This document shows positions 43,439 through 46,424 of a DNA stretch of 46,424 nt, in pieces. A model generated the notes under the pieces. That model did no database searches. It saw only the letters and a program-made list of their open reading frames with translations, and had not been told where the DNA came from. The stretch comes from Planctomycetota bacterium. Its GTDB lineage: Bacteria; Planctomycetota; Phycisphaerae; Phycisphaerales; SM1A02. The position numbers and the translations under genes were made by a program. Where the stretch lies: NCBI GenBank assembly GCA_009926625.1, contig RFON01000019.1, positions 1-46,424 of the forward strand, written 5' to 3'. Each line of letters begins with the position of its first letter. Positions within the stretch are counted from its first letter, which is position 1.

Positions 43439-45267
43439 GTCACGGTGCGGGTGCGTGCATTCTCTCGTGCACGCCGCTGCTGGCTGTCGATAACACCGTG
43501 AACTGGGCCGCCAACGCGCGCCCGATGATTGAACGGTGCTGCATCCGCTGCCACGACGGCAGCGGTCCTGGCGCGTATCCGCTGCGGACGCCCGCGGAGG
43601 TCGCCGCGAAGCGAGGCACGATCCTGCGCGTGCTCGAGCAGCACTCGATGCCGCCGTTCCTGCCGACGCACGATTCCTTGGTACGACGACCTCCCGAGCC
43701 GACCAAGGCAGAGGTTGAACGCTTCGCCGCGTGGTGCGACGCGGGTGCGCCCGTCGGTGGGGACGGTGCGCCTGTGGCGGCGGCGCCCGGCAGTGCTCGC
43801 GGCATCCCCGTGCCCGGCGCGTCAAAGCTGCGGATGGCGGATGCGTTCACCATTACCGCCGAAGAGCAACGCACGATGCGCTCGTTCCAAGTGCCGCTGG
43901 GCAACGACGCCCCGATGCTGGTCGGTGGCGTGCGCGTCGCGTTCGACCAGCCTAGACTGATCGCCCGCATCCACCTGAACGCGGTGCCCGAGCAGGAGGG
44001 GCGTCGGCTCGACGAGATCGACTCGAACGCGGGATTTCGGCTGACCGGCGACGGGGCAGGCTCGCCGGCCGGCGCGCTGGCGGGATGCGGCATCGATGGA
44101 GCCTTCGACCTGCCCGATGGATTCGCGCTGGAGATTCCGCCGCGCAGTGCGCTCGTTGCGGAGGCGCACGCAGACGGCCGCGGCAGGACGGAGGCCGGCG
44201 GCTTCACCGTGTCGCTGCTGGCGCCGCGCAGCGTGAACGGCGCTGCGCCGCGCGTCTGCGAGGTGATTGTCGTCGGTGCGCAGAACGCACAGGCGGACAA
44301 GGCGACCGCGCTGGAGCACACGATCGTGACGCCGCCGTTGTCGCGCGCCACGACGCTTGTCGCACTGTCGCTGCGGCCGGGCGTGTACGCGACCGCTGCA
44401 CGGCTTGCACTTGAACTCCCCGGCGAGGCGCCGAGTGTGATCGTCGATGCACCGACCTTCGATGTGCACCAGGACCGCCCGTATCTGCTGCGCGAGCCAC
44501 TTCGCGTTCCTGCCGGCAGCCGCTTCACGCTCCAAACGGTGCATCCGACCGAGGCGACCGCGCAGAAGGCTGTTCCCCAGGCCGTGCTGCTGGTCGTGGC
44601 TGATGCGCAGGGCGAGCCCGAGTCGTCGATCGACACACTCGATGAACTGCCCGCGGTGGACGGCGCCGCTTCAAGGCCAGATGCGAAGTCGAAGCCAATC
44701 GCGCCGGCGATCGCCGACATCCTTGCGGGCATCCAATGCATCGGCGCGCTTGAGGTGACGCAGGAGCTGACATGCCCGCAGATTCAGGCGCTGCTCGGCC
44801 GCGCAGGCGAGGCGTCGACGGGCGGCGTGCCGTCATGCGGCGTCAGCTGGTTCGACGCCGTGCTCGCAGCGAACGCACTGAGTTCCGCGTGCGGACTGTC
44901 GCCGCGGTATTCCCTCGCGTCGGTGCACGCAGCGGCGGAGAGCGGCGCAGTGACAGGAGCCGCAGTGGAACGCCACAAGGGAACGGGCTGGCGCCTACCG
45001 ACCGATTCGGAGTGGTCCGTCATCGCAGCGAGCGGGAAGTGCTCGGACGCGGTCGGATCGCTGTGGGAGTGGTGCGACGGCGCCGATGGAGAATCGCGCA
45101 TCGTGCGCGGCGGGTGCTGGGCGGACACGCCCACGGCGCGCGCCCCGGAGGCTCGCGCGGCGATCGAGCCGTCGATGCGCAGCGAACTCTTCGGCGCGCG
45201 GCTCGTGCGCCGCGTTGGAGGTAGCCCCGCAGGCGGCGCCGCGGCGAGCAGCGACCGTGGCGATTGA
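43429..45267 (+). CDS. Cytochrome-c-like (CxxCH) protein with monooxygenase-like middle and C-terminal SUMF1 domain
   Basis: Protein of 612 residues starting at GTG, with a weak signal-like N-terminus. Residues ~25-110 form a haem c-type module: WAANARPMIERCCIRCHDG (CxxCH at 38-42), then PLRTPAEVAAKRGTI, MPPFLPTHDSL and a Lys/Glu helix. This is the pattern in front of ascorbate-dependent (PHM-like) copper monooxygenases; Met in MPPF could be the distal ligand. The middle (~145-415) matches that beta-sandwich pair loosely, for example FDVHQDRPYLLREPLRVPAGSRF, but few His remain, so copper catalysis is doubtful. Residues ~430-600 form a short SUMF1 domain with GWRLPTDSEW, SLWEWCDG, RIVRGGCW and FGARLVRR. 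The start overlaps the dockerin remnant. A redox or metal-binding surface protein is likely; the exact role is unknown. Confidence 0.72.
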   Translation: MQLSHGAGACILSCTPLLAVDNTVNWAANARPMIERCCIRCHDGSGPGAYPLRTPAEVAAKRGTILRVLEQHSMPPFLPTHDSLVRRPPEPTKAEVERFAAWCDAGAPVGGDGAPVAAAPGSARGIPVPGASKLRMADAFTITAEEQRTMRSFQVPLGNDAPMLVGGVRVAFDQPRLIARIHLNAVPEQEGRRLDEIDSNAGFRLTGDGAGSPAGALAGCGIDGAFDLPDGFALEIPPRSALVAEAHADGRGRTEAGGFTVSLLAPRSVNGAAPRVCEVIVVGAQNAQADKATALEHTIVTPPLSRATTLVALSLRPGVYATAARLALELPGEAPSVIVDAPTFDVHQDRPYLLREPLRVPAGSRFTLQTVHPTEATAQKAVPQAVLLVVADAQGEPESSIDTLDELPAVDGAASRPDAKSKPIAPAIADILAGIQCIGALEVTQELTCPQIQALLGRAGEASTGGVPSCGVSWFDAVLAANALSSACGLSPRYSLASVHAAAESGAVTGAAVERHKGTGWRLPTDSEWSVIAASGKCSDAVGSLWEWCDGADGESRIVRGGCWADTPTARAPEARAAIEPSMRSELFGARLVRRVGGSPAGGAAASSDRGD

Positions 45268-45349
45268 TCGCAGGGGCGAGGCTGGCGGGTTTTTTTGACG
45301 GGGATAGCGGAATAGGGCGGGACGACTGCGGTGAAATGCGCAGCGGGGA

Positions 45350-45378
45350 TTGGAAGGAGGCTGAATCAGGGCTACATT
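45350..45378 (+). promoter_or_regulatory. Sigma70-type promoter for the repeat protein
   Basis: TTGGAA (45350-45355) and TACATT (45373-45378) with a 17-nt spacer. The -10 is identical to the 16S promoter. The leader would be about 60 nt. A run of seven T at 45290-45296, without a good stem, may help end the upstream transcript. Confidence 0.55.
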
Positions 45379-45444
45379 GCACCGAGAGATTGGCTGGTTC
45401 AGGCGCTCCCGGGGGTTCTCGGGGCTTTAGCGGAGATTTTCCAC

Positions 45445-46424
45445 ATGCGACTTCCCCACGCTGCGTTCGCTTCATTCGCTTTCTTCGCCTCGCTCGCGGT
45501 CCTGTGGTCGGCACCTGCCCTGGCGCAGGGTGGCGACTCAGACGGTGACGGCGTGCCGGATGCCAGCGACAACTGCCCGTTGGTTGCGAACGCTGGGCAG
45601 CAGGACTGCGACAACGACGGCACCGGCGATGCGTGCGAATCGTCGCAGACCATCTCCACTGGAACGATGGGTGCCTTCGGCGCCGGCGTCCCTGCCACGG
45701 GCACGCTCACGGGAGTCGGCAGCACCCTGTGGCCCGTGACGATCACTGTGCGAGCGATCGCGGACCTGAATCTCGCAACGGAGTACGCGCTCCTGTCGCT
45801 TGCTGGTCAAGCCGTCGGCGGCAACCTCTTCCAGTTCGGCGCGTCGGACTGTCCTGGCACCCCGAACCAAGTTTCCTTCGTGCTCACAGCCAAGCAGTGG
45901 AACGCACTCGTGGCTGCATCGCCAAGCGGCGCGATGACCGTGTCGCTCGTGGGCAATCCGCTTGTCAGCGCAGCGCAGTGCTCGGGCGGCATGTGCGAAG
46001 TGTCGGCGCGCGTGACCATCAGCCCAGACTGCAATGCCAACGGCACGATCGATGCCTGCGACATCTTCACGGGCGCAGACCCAGACTGCACGGGCAACCA
46101 GATTCCAGACTCCTGCGACATCGCTGCAGGCACCGAGAGCGATGTGGACGCGAATGGCGTGCCCGATTCCTGCCAGACGGACTGCAACGGGAACGACCTG
46201 CCCGACAGCTGGGAGGTCGCCCAGGGCAGCGTGCTCGACTGTGACGACAACGGCGTGCCTGACTCGTGCGATGTGGCCGGCGGCGCCCCCGACTGCAACA
46301 ACAATGGTGTCTTTGACGCGTGCGACATCGCGTCGGGCACGGCGCAGGACTGCAACCAGAACGCGGTCCCCGACTCGTGCGACATCGCCAGCGGCACAGC
46401 GCAGGACTGCAACCAGAACGCGGT
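45445..46424 (+). CDS. Secreted protein with Cys/Asp-rich calcium-binding repeats, partial
   Basis: Begins at ATG 45445 and runs off the window after about 326 codons. A signal peptide (hydrophobic core FAFFASLAVLWS, cut near ALA before QGG) is followed by a TSP3-like unit GDSDGDGVPDASDNCPLVAN and DCDNDGTGDACE. A beta-rich domain (~65-190) comes next. From ~residue 193 on, at least six tandem units of the form DCNxNGxPDSCDIAxGT appear, each likely to bind calcium through Asp/Asn side chains and to be disulfide-linked. Such repeats occur in secreted planctomycete proteins, usually as stiff spacers before a distal domain, which here lies outside the window. The last units are almost identical, so copy number may vary. 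Confidence 0.85.
   Translation, partial: MRLPHAAFASFAFFASLAVLWSAPALAQGGDSDGDGVPDASDNCPLVANAGQQDCDNDGTGDACESSQTISTGTMGAFGAGVPATGTLTGVGSTLWPVTITVRAIADLNLATEYALLSLAGQAVGGNLFQFGASDCPGTPNQVSFVLTAKQWNALVAASPSGAMTVSLVGNPLVSAAQCSGGMCEVSARVTISPDCNANGTIDACDIFTGADPDCTGNQIPDSCDIAAGTESDVDANGVPDSCQTDCNGNDLPDSWEVAQGSVLDCDDNGVPDSCDVAGGAPDCNNNGVFDACDIASGTAQDCNQNAVPDSCDIASGTAQDCNQNA
46291..46424 (+). repeat. 57-bp tandem repeats inside the repeat protein
   Basis: Units start at 46291, 46348 and 46405 (last one cut by the window edge), each encoding 19 residues of the type DCNQNAVPDSCDIASGTAQ. From 46342 to the end, the 26 nt beginning GCGCAGGACTGC recur exactly 57 nt later. Related diverged units precede them from about 46021. 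Confidence 0.85.

Noticed and set aside
45268..45300. Seven-T run after the CxxCH-SUMF1 gene as an intrinsic terminator
   Set aside because: No stable stem directly precedes the T run; the nearest short palindrome is about 18 nt away and overlaps the stop codon.

Overview
This is high-GC bacterial DNA, most likely from a planctomycete of the Phycisphaerae or a close relative. The evidence is a 16S rRNA gene with planctomycete-type sequence standing alone without 23S or 5S, several ClpP paralogues, OprP-like porins with an N-terminal coiled coil, and secreted proteins with dockerin-like, thrombospondin-type-3, FG-GAP and sulfatase-modifying-factor (SUMF1) domains. There is also a protein with a Pro-Ala, hydrophobic, Arg-rich C-terminal sorting tail. 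No phage, insertion sequence, CRISPR array or tRNA gene was recognised.

Layout. 1-2865: surface glycan genes (end of an O-antigen-ligase-like gene, a sugar-nucleotide epimerase, and a polyprenyl-phosphate sugar-phosphate transferase with an extra membrane domain). 2937-7498: a secreted FG-GAP beta-propeller protein, a degenerate GHKL ATPase-like protein and a MoxR AAA+ ATPase. 7550-8339: a cobalamin riboswitch followed by a secreted protein that resembles the transcobalamin-like (DUF4430-type) fold. 8350-10287: three adjacent clpP genes. 10334-15059: holA and two tandem porins, the first with a clear promoter and terminator. 15086-19020: purL (PurS-like repeats fused to PurL) overlapping purQ. 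19058-21884: rny, a TM2-domain gene and ksgA. 22198-25382: an ABC-2 permease and a GIDE-LemA protein. 25459-29012: acnA and comF.

29160-31237 is a single-gene rRNA transcription unit: promoter, long structured leader, 16S gene, and a strong terminator in place of an internal spacer. Then come a Tat-exported xylose-isomerase-like protein, a secreted unknown protein, tkt-rpiB (non-oxidative pentose phosphate pathway) and a PepSY-FKBP isomerase. A minus-strand operon follows (ltaE, HAD phosphatase, M29 aminopeptidase, lipoprotein). The last 6.4 kb is secreted-protein territory: a giant beta-helix/dockerin/IPT/SUMF1 protein, a dockerin remnant behind a long palindrome, a CxxCH-haem protein with a C-terminal SUMF1 domain, and the start of a Cys/Asp repeat protein that runs off the window.

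Two themes stand out. First, many genes, mostly first in their transcription unit, have a TAnnnT hexamer 6-11 nt before the start codon and no Shine-Dalgarno sequence. This suggests widespread leaderless transcription; acnA, tkt, the GHKL-like gene and porin 1 keep longer leaders or ribosome binding sites. Second, the riboswitch plus transcobalamin-like surface protein looks like a self-contained vitamin B12 capture unit.
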